Notes: generated by a model not told the origin, from the sequence alone. A stretch of 64,000 nt of DNA from Rhizobium sp. Root1203 (GCF_001424945.1 NZ_LMCW01000034.1:27324-91323); one strand, 5' to 3'; shown: positions 17,836-26,381, counted from the stretch's first letter. Numbers and translations: made by a program.

Positions 17836-17859
17836 AGGCGGCTTTCGGGCCGCCTTTTT
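17836..17859 (+). terminator. Rho-independent terminator of the importer operon
   Basis: GGCGGC (17837-17842) pairs with GCCGCC (17849-17854) around a TTTCGG loop, followed by TTTTT. It sits 27 bases after the binding-protein stop, between convergent genes. Confidence 0.88.
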
Positions 17860-17938
17860 CATGCTCTCGACAGGCGCAACCCCGCCGGGGCGGGCTCCTC
17901 CGATCAGTCGACCGGAGGAGAAAATGCGGGCGCTCAGG

Positions 17939-19993
17939 TCAGCGCAATGCAGCCGCGATGTTGCCACCGTCGACTGTGGTTACATCGGCCGTCGTGCGTT
18001 CGGCCAGCGCGTGATGGAGGAACGCCTGTGCCACATCCTCGGCCGTTACCTCCTGTCCAAGCAAGTTGCCTCCCATGTAGTCCTTGACCGAAAGGCCGCG
18101 CGCCGCCGCGCGCTTGGAGATCATTTCGTCGTCCAGCAGGCCGGAGCGGATGCGATCGGCGTTGACGGCATTCGAACGAATGCCGTCAACGCCGTGTTCC
18201 AGAGCGTATTGCCGCGACAAAAACAGTGTCGCAGCTTTTGGAAGACCATAGGCGCCGAATTTTGCACCTGGGTTGACCGCCTGCTTGCTGGCATTGAAGA
18301 GCAAGGCGCCGCCGGTGCGCTGTTGCTTCATGATCCGCACAGCATTCTGGGCGACCAGCTGATGCGAAAAGAAATTAAGTTCGAAGCTCTTGCGCAGCAG
18401 GCCATCGTCAAGCGTCGCGATAGCACCCTCCCAGGCAGCGCCGGCGTTGGAGACAAGGATATCGACGCCACCGAACGTCGCCACGGCTCTGTCAAAGGCC
18501 GCGCGAACTGAGGCTGGATCCGTCACATTGCATTCAACGCCGATGGAGTGGTTGCCGATCGCCCTCGCGATATCGCCGGCTCTGCCAGGATCCAGATCCG
18601 CCACGACGACATGCGCGCCTTCACGCGCGAAGAGCTTTGCCGTGGCAGCCCCTATGGCGCCGGCACCGCCGGTTACAAATGCCACCTGTCCCGTCAGGGG
18701 CTTTGGCTTGGCCCCGGCGAGCTTTGCCTGCTCCAGCGACCAATATTCGAGATCAAACAGGTCCGGTCGGCTGACGGGCTCGAAACGTCCGACTGATTCA
18801 GCGTCCCGCGCGGCCTCTATCCACATCTCCCCTACGTCAACCGCAATCCTTGCGTCCTTGAGCGTACGGCCATGGCCGAACATGCCGAGACCGGGAACCA
18901 GGGTCAGACGGGGCATGGGATCGAGCATCGTCCGCTTTACGTCGTCGCGCGCATCGTTTGCGCGAAAATATTCGGTATAGTCGGCTATGAAGGCTGCCAC
19001 ACGTTCGTCGATGACCCCGCGGAAATCCTGGATCGTTTCGGCATCGGGCGCCGGCAGTACCAAAGGGCCGGTTTTGATCCGGATAGACAGGTCCGGTGTC
19101 GATACACCCCTTGAGGCCAGATCCTCGACCTCGGCGGCGTTGACGAATTCGAGAATTTCCGGCGACGTTCGGAATTCCCCTACCATGCGGTCGTACCGCC
19201 CTTCCCCGCGGGCAACGGCGACGGCACCGCGCAACATCGCCGCAATATCGCCGGACGCCGCGATCGTCTGCGGCAGCGATGCCGCCTTGTACGGCTTTCT
19301 CCCATGCTGTCTGACATAATCCTCAGCCAGCGTCACATAGTGGATCATTCTGTCGTAGGCTTCCTTTGCCGTATCGCCAAAGGTGAAAATGCCGTGCTTG
19401 TCGAGAATAAGGCCGTCCACGCCGGGGTCGCGATCGAAAACCTCCGCTGCAGCCTTCGCCAGGGCAAAGCCCGGCATGATATAAGGCACGAAACCCATCT
19501 TCGTGCCAAATACCGCAGCGCTCATCTGCTTGCTGCTTGACTGATCGGCAATCGCAAGAATTGCTGTCGAATGGGTATGATCGACGAATTTATGCGGCAA
19601 GAATGCATGCAGAAGTGCCTCGACCGAAGGGTTCGGCGAGGCAGGATCGATAAGATTGGCGCGTTGCAGCGTGACCATGTCCTCGTCCGACAGCGTTTGG
19701 AGTTTGCGGGCCTTGAGCAGCGGCGCAATCTTGACGGCAGGCAGGCCTTGGGGCTCGATCGTGCCCATGTCCCAACCGCTGCCCTTGACGCAGAGTACTT
19801 CCCACTCGTCGCCGACCAGATCGCTGACCACAGTCTTTACCGAGGTGTTGCCGCCGCCATGCAGCACCAGCCGCGGTTCCCCACCGAGCAGCCGGGTTGT
19901 ATAGGTCCTCAAAGCCAGATCACGATTGATGCCCTTGCCGGCATAGGCTTCGACCGTCGCTTCCGCATCGCTGTCGCGCCAGAGATTTTCCAT
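17939..19993 (-). CDS. Bifunctional class II aldolase / short-chain dehydrogenase (RhaD/YuxG type)
   Basis: A 684-residue fusion. Residues 1 to about 410 form a class II (fuculose/rhamnulose-1-phosphate type) aldolase with zinc histidines in VDHTHSTA and LDKHGIFTFG. Residues from about 425 on form an SDR dehydrogenase with FVTGGAGAIGAATA and the catalytic YGLPK (YxxxK) preceded by a serine (FNASKQ). The start at 19993 has GGAGGAGG just upstream. Such fusions cleave a deoxyketose-1-phosphate to DHAP and an aldehyde, which the SDR domain then oxidises or reduces. Homologues handle rhamnulose-1-phosphate, but no rhamnose isomerase or kinase is nearby, whereas MtnA makes a ketose-1-phosphate. A role like Ald2 of the DHAP shunt is therefore possible. 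It lies downstream of the SorC regulator on the same strand. Confidence 0.88.
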   Translation of the reverse strand: MENLWRDSDAEATVEAYAGKGINRDLALRTYTTRLLGGEPRLVLHGGGNTSVKTVVSDLVGDEWEVLCVKGSGWDMGTIEPQGLPAVKIAPLLKARKLQTLSDEDMVTLQRANLIDPASPNPSVEALLHAFLPHKFVDHTHSTAILAIADQSSSKQMSAAVFGTKMGFVPYIMPGFALAKAAAEVFDRDPGVDGLILDKHGIFTFGDTAKEAYDRMIHYVTLAEDYVRQHGRKPYKAASLPQTIAASGDIAAMLRGAVAVARGEGRYDRMVGEFRTSPEILEFVNAAEVEDLASRGVSTPDLSIRIKTGPLVLPAPDAETIQDFRGVIDERVAAFIADYTEYFRANDARDDVKRTMLDPMPRLTLVPGLGMFGHGRTLKDARIAVDVGEMWIEAARDAESVGRFEPVSRPDLFDLEYWSLEQAKLAGAKPKPLTGQVAFVTGGAGAIGAATAKLFAREGAHVVVADLDPGRAGDIARAIGNHSIGVECNVTDPASVRAAFDRAVATFGGVDILVSNAGAAWEGAIATLDDGLLRKSFELNFFSHQLVAQNAVRIMKQQRTGGALLFNASKQAVNPGAKFGAYGLPKAATLFLSRQYALEHGVDGIRSNAVNADRIRSGLLDDEMISKRAAARGLSVKDYMGGNLLGQEVTAEDVAQAFLHHALAERTTADVTTVDGGNIAAALR

Positions 19994-20064
19994 ATTGTCC
20001 TCCTCCACTCATGGCAAAGCCGGCAACGCAACGGTCGCTGCGCACCGGCTTGCTGAAATTTTTT

Positions 20065-21060
20065 TCACTGTGGCTGCGCCGCGCCGCTCCAGCGGTCGAG
20101 CAGGCGACGTGCCATCGAGGCGGTTATGACGAGATGCGAAGCAAATCCGCCCTTGATGGCAGCAACCAGGGGCTCCAGTTTCTCGTCTTCCTGCACGACC
20201 ATCATCCGCTTCGGAATGGAGCGGATGGAATCGAGATCGGCAGAGATACACCGGCGGTTGTGTGCGCAATCCATCAACTGCCCTTCGCGATCGATGACCT
20301 GGCCGGCGATGACACCGGCCGCACCCGCTTCGCCCAGAGCCTTCATCTCCTCGGCTGTCAATGCGCCGCATTTCACCAGGTGGCTGTCGGCTTCGATTCC
20401 GCCAACCGAATAGAGCGCAAGGGTGCAGTCGGGTATTGTCGCCAGCTGCTCCTGGATGACCGGCTCCTGGCGCAGTTCCTGCGCAAGCCGTTCCGAACTC
20501 AAAACGAGCGGCGCATAGAAGTTGATACCCTCGGCGTTCAGCCGTCTTGCAATTTCCGTGGTGCACTGATCAGGCCGATAGGAGTAAGGTGCGCCAAGGT
20601 TGCCGCAGAGCTGCACGACCGTCACCCCCTGGAGATCGGCGAACGGCATGACATCAGCGATGTGATAAACGGTACGGCCCCAGGCAACCCCGACCCTGTC
20701 TCCCTTGCCGATCAACTCCAGAAAAACTGCCGCAGCAACCACCGGCATTTCCGCCGTGGGGTCGATCGCCTGCCGATCTTCGGGAACGATCCACACTGCT
20801 TTGAGCTTTGCCGCGTCCTCGAGCTGCCGGGCAAGCACGTCGTCGGCGAAGAGCTGCGTGGAGGTCGCAATGTTCACGATGCCTGTTTCCCTGGCGCGAC
20901 GCAGGTACATCGCAACCGAGGCCCGGGAAATATCAAGATGCTTCGCCACCTCATCCTGTCGCATGCCATGTGTGTAATAGAGCCAGGCGGCCTTGTGTAA
21001 AACCTGGTCGGTGGAGCGGATGGGCATACGATTTATTCCAGAAATGAGCTCTCTCGACAT
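20065..21060 (-). CDS. SorC/DeoR-type sugar-binding transcriptional regulator
   Basis: A 331-residue regulator with an N-terminal helix-turn-helix (YYTHGMRQDEVAKHLDISRASVAMYLRRA) and a C-terminal sugar-phosphate-binding domain of the SorC type (VGVAWGRTVYHIAD, VVQLCGNLGAPYSYRPDQ, LYSVGGIEADSHL). Proteins of this family bind phosphorylated sugars through a phosphosugar-isomerase-like fold and release or activate promoters. It precedes the aldolase/SDR gene by 71 bases on the same strand. A motif in front of its start matches the palindrome between mtnK and the importer operon, so it likely controls the whole 8.4-21 kb locus. Confidence 0.9.
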   Translation of the reverse strand: MSRELISGINRMPIRSTDQVLHKAAWLYYTHGMRQDEVAKHLDISRASVAMYLRRARETGIVNIATSTQLFADDVLARQLEDAAKLKAVWIVPEDRQAIDPTAEMPVVAAAVFLELIGKGDRVGVAWGRTVYHIADVMPFADLQGVTVVQLCGNLGAPYSYRPDQCTTEIARRLNAEGINFYAPLVLSSERLAQELRQEPVIQEQLATIPDCTLALYSVGGIEADSHLVKCGALTAEEMKALGEAGAAGVIAGQVIDREGQLMDCAHNRRCISADLDSIRSIPKRMMVVQEDEKLEPLVAAIKGGFASHLVITASMARRLLDRWSGAAQPQ

Positions 21061-21073
21061 TATTCACGCTCGC

Positions 21074-21086
21074 TGACAAAAGTCAA
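21074..21086. promoter_or_regulatory. Candidate SorC operator in front of its own gene
   Basis: TGACAAAAGTCAA matches TGTCAAATGTCAA at the mtnK/importer palindrome in 11 of 13 positions. It starts 14 bases upstream of the regulator's start codon, as expected for autoregulation. Confidence 0.5.
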
Positions 21087-21108
21087 ATTGTGCCTTTCTG
21101 TCTTCCCT

Positions 21109-21508
21109 TTAGCGGATCAGCCCGAGCTCGGTCGAAAGCCACAGAGTGATCGCCGGCGGCCACCCGCCGCCTCCGTCGGCGTAAACCAGCCCATCGTCAT
21201 GCCGCCGATCAGGTGATCGGGATCATCAACGCCATGACAGTCGAGAAATCGAAATACCAGTAGACCGCAAGCAAGGCGACAAGCGCCTTGCCGACGGCAA
21301 GATTCGTCGTCACCCCAGCCGACATCAGGAGGAATACCAGGAGTGGGACGCAAAACACGACCACGACCTCAAGCGAGGCCGACATCAGACGTTCCATCAT
21401 TTTTGACCTATCCGATTTGGGGCAGTCGAGCAGGTCAGCAAATCCAGTGAACAGAGCGTTCAATCGTCTTTTCATGGCTGACATCCGTTCCCATGTTATG
21501 CCAACCAC
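21109..21508 (-). pseudogene. Remnant of TRAP transporter large permease (DctM type)
   Basis: Three pieces in different frames together resemble the C-terminal end of a TRAP large permease: VMALMIPIT in the frame ending at 21209, then LIGGMTMGWFTPTEAAG one frame over, then PPAITLWLSTELGLIR ending in TAA at 21109-21111. The FTPTEAA block and a C-terminal I/L-TLWL motif are characteristic of DctM. The reading frame is broken at least twice and most of the protein is missing, so it is not functional. The upstream 90 residues (hydrophobic, from about 21508) may belong to it or be a small membrane protein. No small permease or binding protein of the TRAP type is nearby. Confidence 0.5.
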
Positions 21509-21546
21509 ACGTCAACGTCGCACAGCGACATTCAACGGGCAAAATC

Positions 21547-22569
21547 ATGAAGAAAATCGGCTTTCTTTCCTTCGGTCATTGGGCACCTTCGCCGCAATCC
21601 CAAACCCGGTCAGCGGGCGACGCGCTCCTGCAATCGATTGATCTAGCCGTCGCCGCGGAAGAACTCGGCGCCGATGGCGCCTATTTCCGCGTCCATCACT
21701 TCGCCCGGCAACTCGCCTCCCCCTTTCCCCTCCTGGCCGCTGTGGGCGCGAAAACCAAGTCCATAGAGATCGGCACCGCTGTCATCGACATGCGCTATGA
21801 AAACCCTCTCTACATGGCAGAAGACGCGGGTGCTGCCGACCTGATCGCCGGCGGTCGCCTGCAGCTCGGCCTCAGTCGAGGTTCCCCCGAGCAGGTCATC
21901 GATGGCTGGCGCTACTTCGGCTACCAGCCGGACGAGGGTGCCAGCGACGCCGATCTCGGCCGTGCCCATGGCGAAGTATTCCTGCAGGCGCTGAAAGGTG
22001 ATGGATTTGCACAGCCCAATCCTCGGCCGATGTTCCCGAATCCCCCCGGGCTCCTGCGTCTCGAACCCCATTCCGAGGGTCTACGCGAGCGTATCTGGTG
22101 GGGAGCAGGATCGAACGCGACTGCCGTCTGGGCAGCCAAGCTTGGCATGAATCTCCAGAGCTCGACCCTGAAGGATGACGAAACCGGCGAGCCCTTCCAC
22201 GTCCAGCAGGCAGCACAGATACGCGCCTATCGGGATGCCTGGAAGGAAGCCGGCCACAGCCGCACACCTCGCGTGTCGGTCAGCCGCAGCATCTTCGCAC
22301 TGGTGGACGATCGCGACCGGGCTTACTTCGGTCGTGGCGGCAAGGAACAGGATTCGATCGGCTACATTGACGAGAATACCCGGGCAATCTTCGGTCGTTC
22401 CTACGCCGCCGAGCCGGAAGCGCTGATCGCGCAGCTCACCGAGGACGAGGCCGTCGCCGAAGCCGATACCCTGCTTCTCACTGTCCCCAATCAGCTTGGC
22501 GTCGAGTACAACGCGCACGTGATCGAGGCGATCCTGAAGCATGTTGCGCCGGCGCTCGGCTGGCGTTGA
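21547..22569 (+). CDS. Luciferase-like flavin monooxygenase (LLM class)
   Basis: A 340-residue bacterial-luciferase-family protein, with MKKIGFLSFGHW at the start and the barrel motifs AAEELGADGAYFRVHHFARQ, IEIGTAVIDMRYENPLYMAEDAGAADLI and GGRLQLGLSRGSPEQVIDG. Members use reduced flavin or F420 to oxidise varied small molecules. The ATG at 21547 is preferred for its match to family N-termini, although the ribosome site is weak; the frame extends to 21493. It stands alone and follows the decayed TRAP fragment on the opposite strand. Substrate unknown. Confidence 0.85.
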   Translation: MKKIGFLSFGHWAPSPQSQTRSAGDALLQSIDLAVAAEELGADGAYFRVHHFARQLASPFPLLAAVGAKTKSIEIGTAVIDMRYENPLYMAEDAGAADLIAGGRLQLGLSRGSPEQVIDGWRYFGYQPDEGASDADLGRAHGEVFLQALKGDGFAQPNPRPMFPNPPGLLRLEPHSEGLRERIWWGAGSNATAVWAAKLGMNLQSSTLKDDETGEPFHVQQAAQIRAYRDAWKEAGHSRTPRVSVSRSIFALVDDRDRAYFGRGGKEQDSIGYIDENTRAIFGRSYAAEPEALIAQLTEDEAVAEADTLLLTVPNQLGVEYNAHVIEAILKHVAPALGWR

Positions 22570-22618
22570 TGGGGGAAGCCGTTGGCGCCGTTAACGGCGC
22601 CAACCCAAGTAGCGGAGG

Positions 22619-23632
22619 CTAGAAACCGGCTAGGACGATCTTGCCCTTGGACTTGCCGGATTCGATCAATGCATGCGCCCGCTTGAGGTTGGCAGCGTTG
22701 ATGACGCCGAAGTTCTCGGCAAGAGTGGACTTTATTGTACCGGCATCGACCATTTCGCCGACACGGGTCAAAAGGTCATGCTGCTTTTCCATGTCAGCGG
22801 TGTTGAACAGCGAACGCGTAAACATCAGCTCCCAATGGAGCGAAATCGACTTGCGTTTCAGCGATAGAGCGCTCAATTCCCTTGGATCGTCTATAAGACC
22901 GAAGCGGCCCTGCGGGGCGATAAGCTCGACAATTTGAGCTAGGTGATCGTCGGTATTGGTCGTCGAGAAAACGAAAGCCGGCTGCCCGATGCCGAGCGCT
23001 TCGACCTGTAGCGCAATCGGTTGACGGTGATCGATCACATGGTGGGCGCCCAACGACTTCACCCATTCCTGCGTTGCCGGGCGGGATGCCGTGGCGATGA
23101 TGGTAAGGTCGGCCATGGCGCGTGCGATCTGGATGGCGATCGAGCCTACACCTCCCGCACCTCCGACAATCACAAGCGCGTTGGCCGCACCCGGCACCGC
23201 GCGGGTCACCTCAAGCCGATCAAAGAGCATTTCCCAAGCCGTGATCGAGGTTAGCGGCAAGGCTGCGGCAGCAGCGAAGTCTATCGACTTCGGCTTCATG
23301 CCGACGATCCGCTCATCGACCAGGTGAAATTCGGCATTGGTGCCGGAACGGTTGATAGCGCCCGCATAGAAGACCTGGTCGCCGGGTTTGAACAGCGTTG
23401 CATCCGGACCGACGGCGTCCACTACCCCCGCGGCGTCCCACCCCAGGACTTTCCACTCCCCTGAGGCAGGCTGGGCTGAGCGGCGGATTTTGGTATCGAC
23501 GGGATTGACCGAGACGGCTTTGACTTCGACGAGAATGTCGCGGCCGGTTGGCACAGGCTTTGGCAGTTCGATATCGACCAGCGAGGTTTCTGCTTCGACA
23601 GGCTGTGGGGTTTGATAGGCGACGGCACGCAT
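22619..23632 (-). CDS. Zinc-binding-type alcohol dehydrogenase / quinone oxidoreductase (MDR family)
   Basis: A 337-residue medium-chain dehydrogenase/reductase of the QOR-like, zinc-lacking subgroup (annotated ZADH1/YhfP-like). It starts MRAVAYQTPQP with GAAGGA upstream. Visible are the GroES-like half (VKAVSVNPVDTKIR, VLGWDAAGVVDAVG), the NADPH-binding motif VIVGGAGGVGSIAIQIA and a C-terminal ESGKSKGKIVLAGF. The Cys ligands of the structural zinc are absent. It probably reduces quinones or enones with NADPH. It diverges from an HxlR regulator, a standard arrangement in which the regulator senses an electrophile and derepresses the reductase. Confidence 0.88.
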   Translation of the reverse strand: MRAVAYQTPQPVEAETSLVDIELPKPVPTGRDILVEVKAVSVNPVDTKIRRSAQPASGEWKVLGWDAAGVVDAVGPDATLFKPGDQVFYAGAINRSGTNAEFHLVDERIVGMKPKSIDFAAAAALPLTSITAWEMLFDRLEVTRAVPGAANALVIVGGAGGVGSIAIQIARAMADLTIIATASRPATQEWVKSLGAHHVIDHRQPIALQVEALGIGQPAFVFSTTNTDDHLAQIVELIAPQGRFGLIDDPRELSALSLKRKSISLHWELMFTRSLFNTADMEKQHDLLTRVGEMVDAGTIKSTLAENFGVINAANLKRAHALIESGKSKGKIVLAGF

Positions 23633-23696
23633 CTGCTGGTTCCTTCTGTTGATCGGTACGAACATGGCCTCTATGGTTAATTTTCGCAAGAACGCA

Positions 23697-23716
23697 CACA
23701 GAGTGCACATAGTGTC
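23697..23716. promoter_or_regulatory. Palindromic candidate HxlR operator
   Basis: ACAC-N3-GTGCAC-N3-GTGT is symmetric about the central GTGCAC and lies between the divergent reductase and HxlR genes, 17 bases before the HxlR start. Confidence 0.5.
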
Positions 23717-23733
23717 GAAAAGGATACTGTTGG

Positions 23734-24096
23734 ATGGGACGCTCGCGCCACAATACCTACGATTGTACCCCTGGCTGCTCCGTGGAGGCCACGCTGAGCA
23801 TGATCGATGGCAAGTGGAAAGGTGTGATCCTCTTCCATCTGATGTCCGGGACGATGCGCTTCAACGAAATCCGCAGAAAGCTGCCCAGCGTCACGCAGAG
23901 AATGCTCACGAACCAATTGCGAGAGCTGGAAGCCGATGGGCTTATCGTCCGCACGGTTTTCGCTCAAGTTCCACCGCGCGTGGACTATTCGCTTTCGGAG
24001 CGAGGTCGAAGCCTTGAACCCGTCGTACAGGTGCTGAAGACCTGGGGGGATCAGAACATGCATCTTTTCACAATCAGCGCCCCGCAAGTCGCATAG
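23734..24096 (+). CDS. HxlR-family transcriptional regulator
   Basis: A 120-residue winged-helix protein with the HxlR core: a cysteine near the N-terminus (CTPGCSVEATLSMIDGKWKG), then GTMRFNEIRRKLPSVTQRMLTNQLRELEADGLI as recognition region and a wing ending DYSLSERGRSLEP. HxlR proteins often sense quinones, aldehydes or disulfide stress through Cys11- or Cys14-like residues; here Cys11 and Cys15 lie in that region. It is divergent from the QOR-type reductase with a palindrome between them, so control of that gene and itself is likely. Confidence 0.92.
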   Translation: MGRSRHNTYDCTPGCSVEATLSMIDGKWKGVILFHLMSGTMRFNEIRRKLPSVTQRMLTNQLRELEADGLIVRTVFAQVPPRVDYSLSERGRSLEPVVQVLKTWGDQNMHLFTISAPQVA

Positions 24097-24194
24097 CCAC
24101 CACACTCCCGCCGACTGAAATCGACCTTGGGTAGTTCATGCGGGAACGGACGATAGCTGCTAAAGCAACGCAGTCCGTTCGGAAGACACAAGCA

Positions 24195-26207
24195 CTACTC
24201 CGGCAATCCCGCTTTCCTAAGTGCCTCCACGTATCTGTTCCGATCGTCCAGACGCCGGAACGGCGGCAGTACATCGGCAAGGTTCGAAAGCCGAAGCGCG
24301 GGATCGAATTCGCACAAGCGCGCAATCATTTCGCGCGCGTGCGCCAGCCGACCCCCCAAGGCATGACCCGCCGCCACGACACGCATCGCGCTCGGGTAGT
24401 TCGGCTGGTAGCGCAACGACTTTCCTGCCCAGGCAACAGCGTCGTCATACTGGCCAGCACAAAAATGGGCGAGCCCAGTATTGAACTGCCAAGCGAACAG
24501 CCTCGGATCCAAGGGACTTAGGCGCATGGCAAGCGCGGCGTGCTCGACGGCCTTGTGTGGCTCGCCCAAACAACAATTCACCCAACTGCTAACGCCCAAT
24601 GCAGCAGCAAAGTTCGGATTGAGGGCCAGCGCCCGGTCGATGCACGCCGCGCTGTCATCGAGGTCGCCGCCGACGTAACCAAGGACATATCCACCGTAGG
24701 AAAGCGCAACCGCATCGTCCCACCCGAGTTCGACCGCTTTCCTGGCCAGTCGGGTAGCCTCTGCAACCTCTTCTGCAGGGTCGACCATCCAGCCGTTGCT
24801 CTTTCGGGTAGCATAGCATCGCGCGGCGCGGGCATGGGCCGTAGCGAACTCGGGGTCAAGCTCGATCGCCTTCATGAACAGCCGCAATGCATCGTCAACG
24901 ACTGCCCTGTTCGTGGTCGTCCTATCAAAGGCCGCCAGCCCGCGGAGATAATAGTCGTAGGCGTCAAGGCTCTCTGTCGGCTTGCGTTTGGCGCGCTCGA
25001 TCTCCGCTTCCTCCAGTTTCGGCGCAATTGCGCCGACTATGCTCGAGGCGAGCTGATCTTGAAGATCGAAGACATTCGCCAGGGTCCCATCAAACCGTTC
25101 TGCCCAGAGATGGGCGCCCGTCGAAGTGTCGATAAGCTGCCCAGCAATGCGCAGACGGTCTCCCGTCCGACGTACGCTTCCCTCGACAACATACCGAACG
25201 TCCAACTCGCGACCCACCTGCTTTATGTCGACGACCTTTCCCTTGTATGTGGAACTCGAATACCGTGCGATGACATAGAGGTGCCTGAAGTGAGCCAAGG
25301 CGACGATGATGTCCTCGATCATGCCGTCGGCAAAGTAATCCTGTTCCGGATCGCCGCTTAAATTCTGAAACGGCAATACTGCAACCGATGCCCGATCGTG
25401 ATGTTTCGCCGGATCCGAGAAGACCTGCGGCTGCGACATGACCTCGGGACCCGGTGCAGTTAGTTTGCGGGCGGCTCCCGCTGGCGCTTGCAGCGAGGCC
25501 GCCAGCGCGGTCGTCTGTGCCTCCGGTTCTGCGCCCAGGTGCTTTCTCAACAGCGCCCGACAAGACTCGAACTGACGCAAAGCTGCGTTTTCGTGACCCC
25601 GGAGAAGGTGGATCCGCATCAAGGTCCGATGAGCTTCCTCCGCTGTTGGATCCGAAGCGAGCAGTCTCTCTGCGAGCCCTTCGCAAGCTATTTCTTCCGC
25701 AGTGTCGGGCTCGGAGAGGTCGAGGCTCAGTCGCTCTGCCAACTGCTGGGCCTTGCGTTGATATTTGCTCCGATACGGTCCAAACCAATCATCCAGTCCG
25801 TCCGGGAAGGCAATACCCGCAAGGAGCTCGCCCCGGTATAGATCTGCAGCGCATGCAAGTTCGGCCGTCCGGCCCTCCGCCAGTTTACGCTCGAATATCG
25901 AAATATCCGCTTCGTCAGGACCTCCAATCAGCGCGATTGTCTCCTGATCCCCATCGACATATAGCATTGCATCGTTGCTTGCCGGGAATGACCGCCGGAT
26001 GTCGACCAGCGCTTGCCGCAAACTGTTGCGGGCATGGCCGTTGCTCCGTCCTGGCCAGAATGCCTCGGACAGCTGTTCGCGACGATAGCCACGGCGGCCC
26101 GCGAGGACCAGGGCAGCAAAGAGAAGCGAAGTCTTGCGCGTGGTGAAGCGGACCGGCCGGTTTTCCTGGGACGTAACTTCGAAGCCGCCTAGCAATCTGA
26201 TGCGCAC
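24195..26207 (-). CDS. SARP/BTAD-type regulator fused to TolB-like and TPR domains
   Basis: A 670-residue protein. Residues 1 to about 95 form an OmpR-type DNA-binding domain as in SARP regulators (MRIRLLGGFEV, TTRKTSLLFAALVLA, YRREQLSEAFWPG). About 100-235 resemble a bacterial transcriptional activation (BTAD) domain (LLASDPTAEEAHRTLMRIHLLRG). About 270-390 carry the TolB-like FQNLSGDPEQDYFADGMIEDI module often seen in CadC- and adenylate-cyclase-like regulators. The rest is TPR repeats (AIELDPEFATAHARAARCY, ALALNPNFAAALG). No transmembrane segment or cyclase domain is visible. The output genes are unknown: its neighbours are a convergent HxlR gene and a divergent DUF1127 gene. The architecture is common in Rhizobiales. 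Confidence 0.85.
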   Translation of the reverse strand: MRIRLLGGFEVTSQENRPVRFTTRKTSLLFAALVLAGRRGYRREQLSEAFWPGRSNGHARNSLRQALVDIRRSFPASNDAMLYVDGDQETIALIGGPDEADISIFERKLAEGRTAELACAADLYRGELLAGIAFPDGLDDWFGPYRSKYQRKAQQLAERLSLDLSEPDTAEEIACEGLAERLLASDPTAEEAHRTLMRIHLLRGHENAALRQFESCRALLRKHLGAEPEAQTTALAASLQAPAGAARKLTAPGPEVMSQPQVFSDPAKHHDRASVAVLPFQNLSGDPEQDYFADGMIEDIIVALAHFRHLYVIARYSSSTYKGKVVDIKQVGRELDVRYVVEGSVRRTGDRLRIAGQLIDTSTGAHLWAERFDGTLANVFDLQDQLASSIVGAIAPKLEEAEIERAKRKPTESLDAYDYYLRGLAAFDRTTTNRAVVDDALRLFMKAIELDPEFATAHARAARCYATRKSNGWMVDPAEEVAEATRLARKAVELGWDDAVALSYGGYVLGYVGGDLDDSAACIDRALALNPNFAAALGVSSWVNCCLGEPHKAVEHAALAMRLSPLDPRLFAWQFNTGLAHFCAGQYDDAVAWAGKSLRYQPNYPSAMRVVAAGHALGGRLAHAREMIARLCEFDPALRLSNLADVLPPFRRLDDRNRYVEALRKAGLPE

Positions 26208-26381
26208 AGATCGTCTCCAGATTATGACCGCCGCCGCAGAATAGCATTTCGACGAATGAATTTAACACCGATTTAGCGCCGACTTGTCGATGTTGTCACT
26301 TTTGTTCACGCGCAGCAGCACAGCGCCAAAGCGCCCACGGGGCACGCTTCCATCCGCAAACTCTCAAGATGGAGACTAAAG

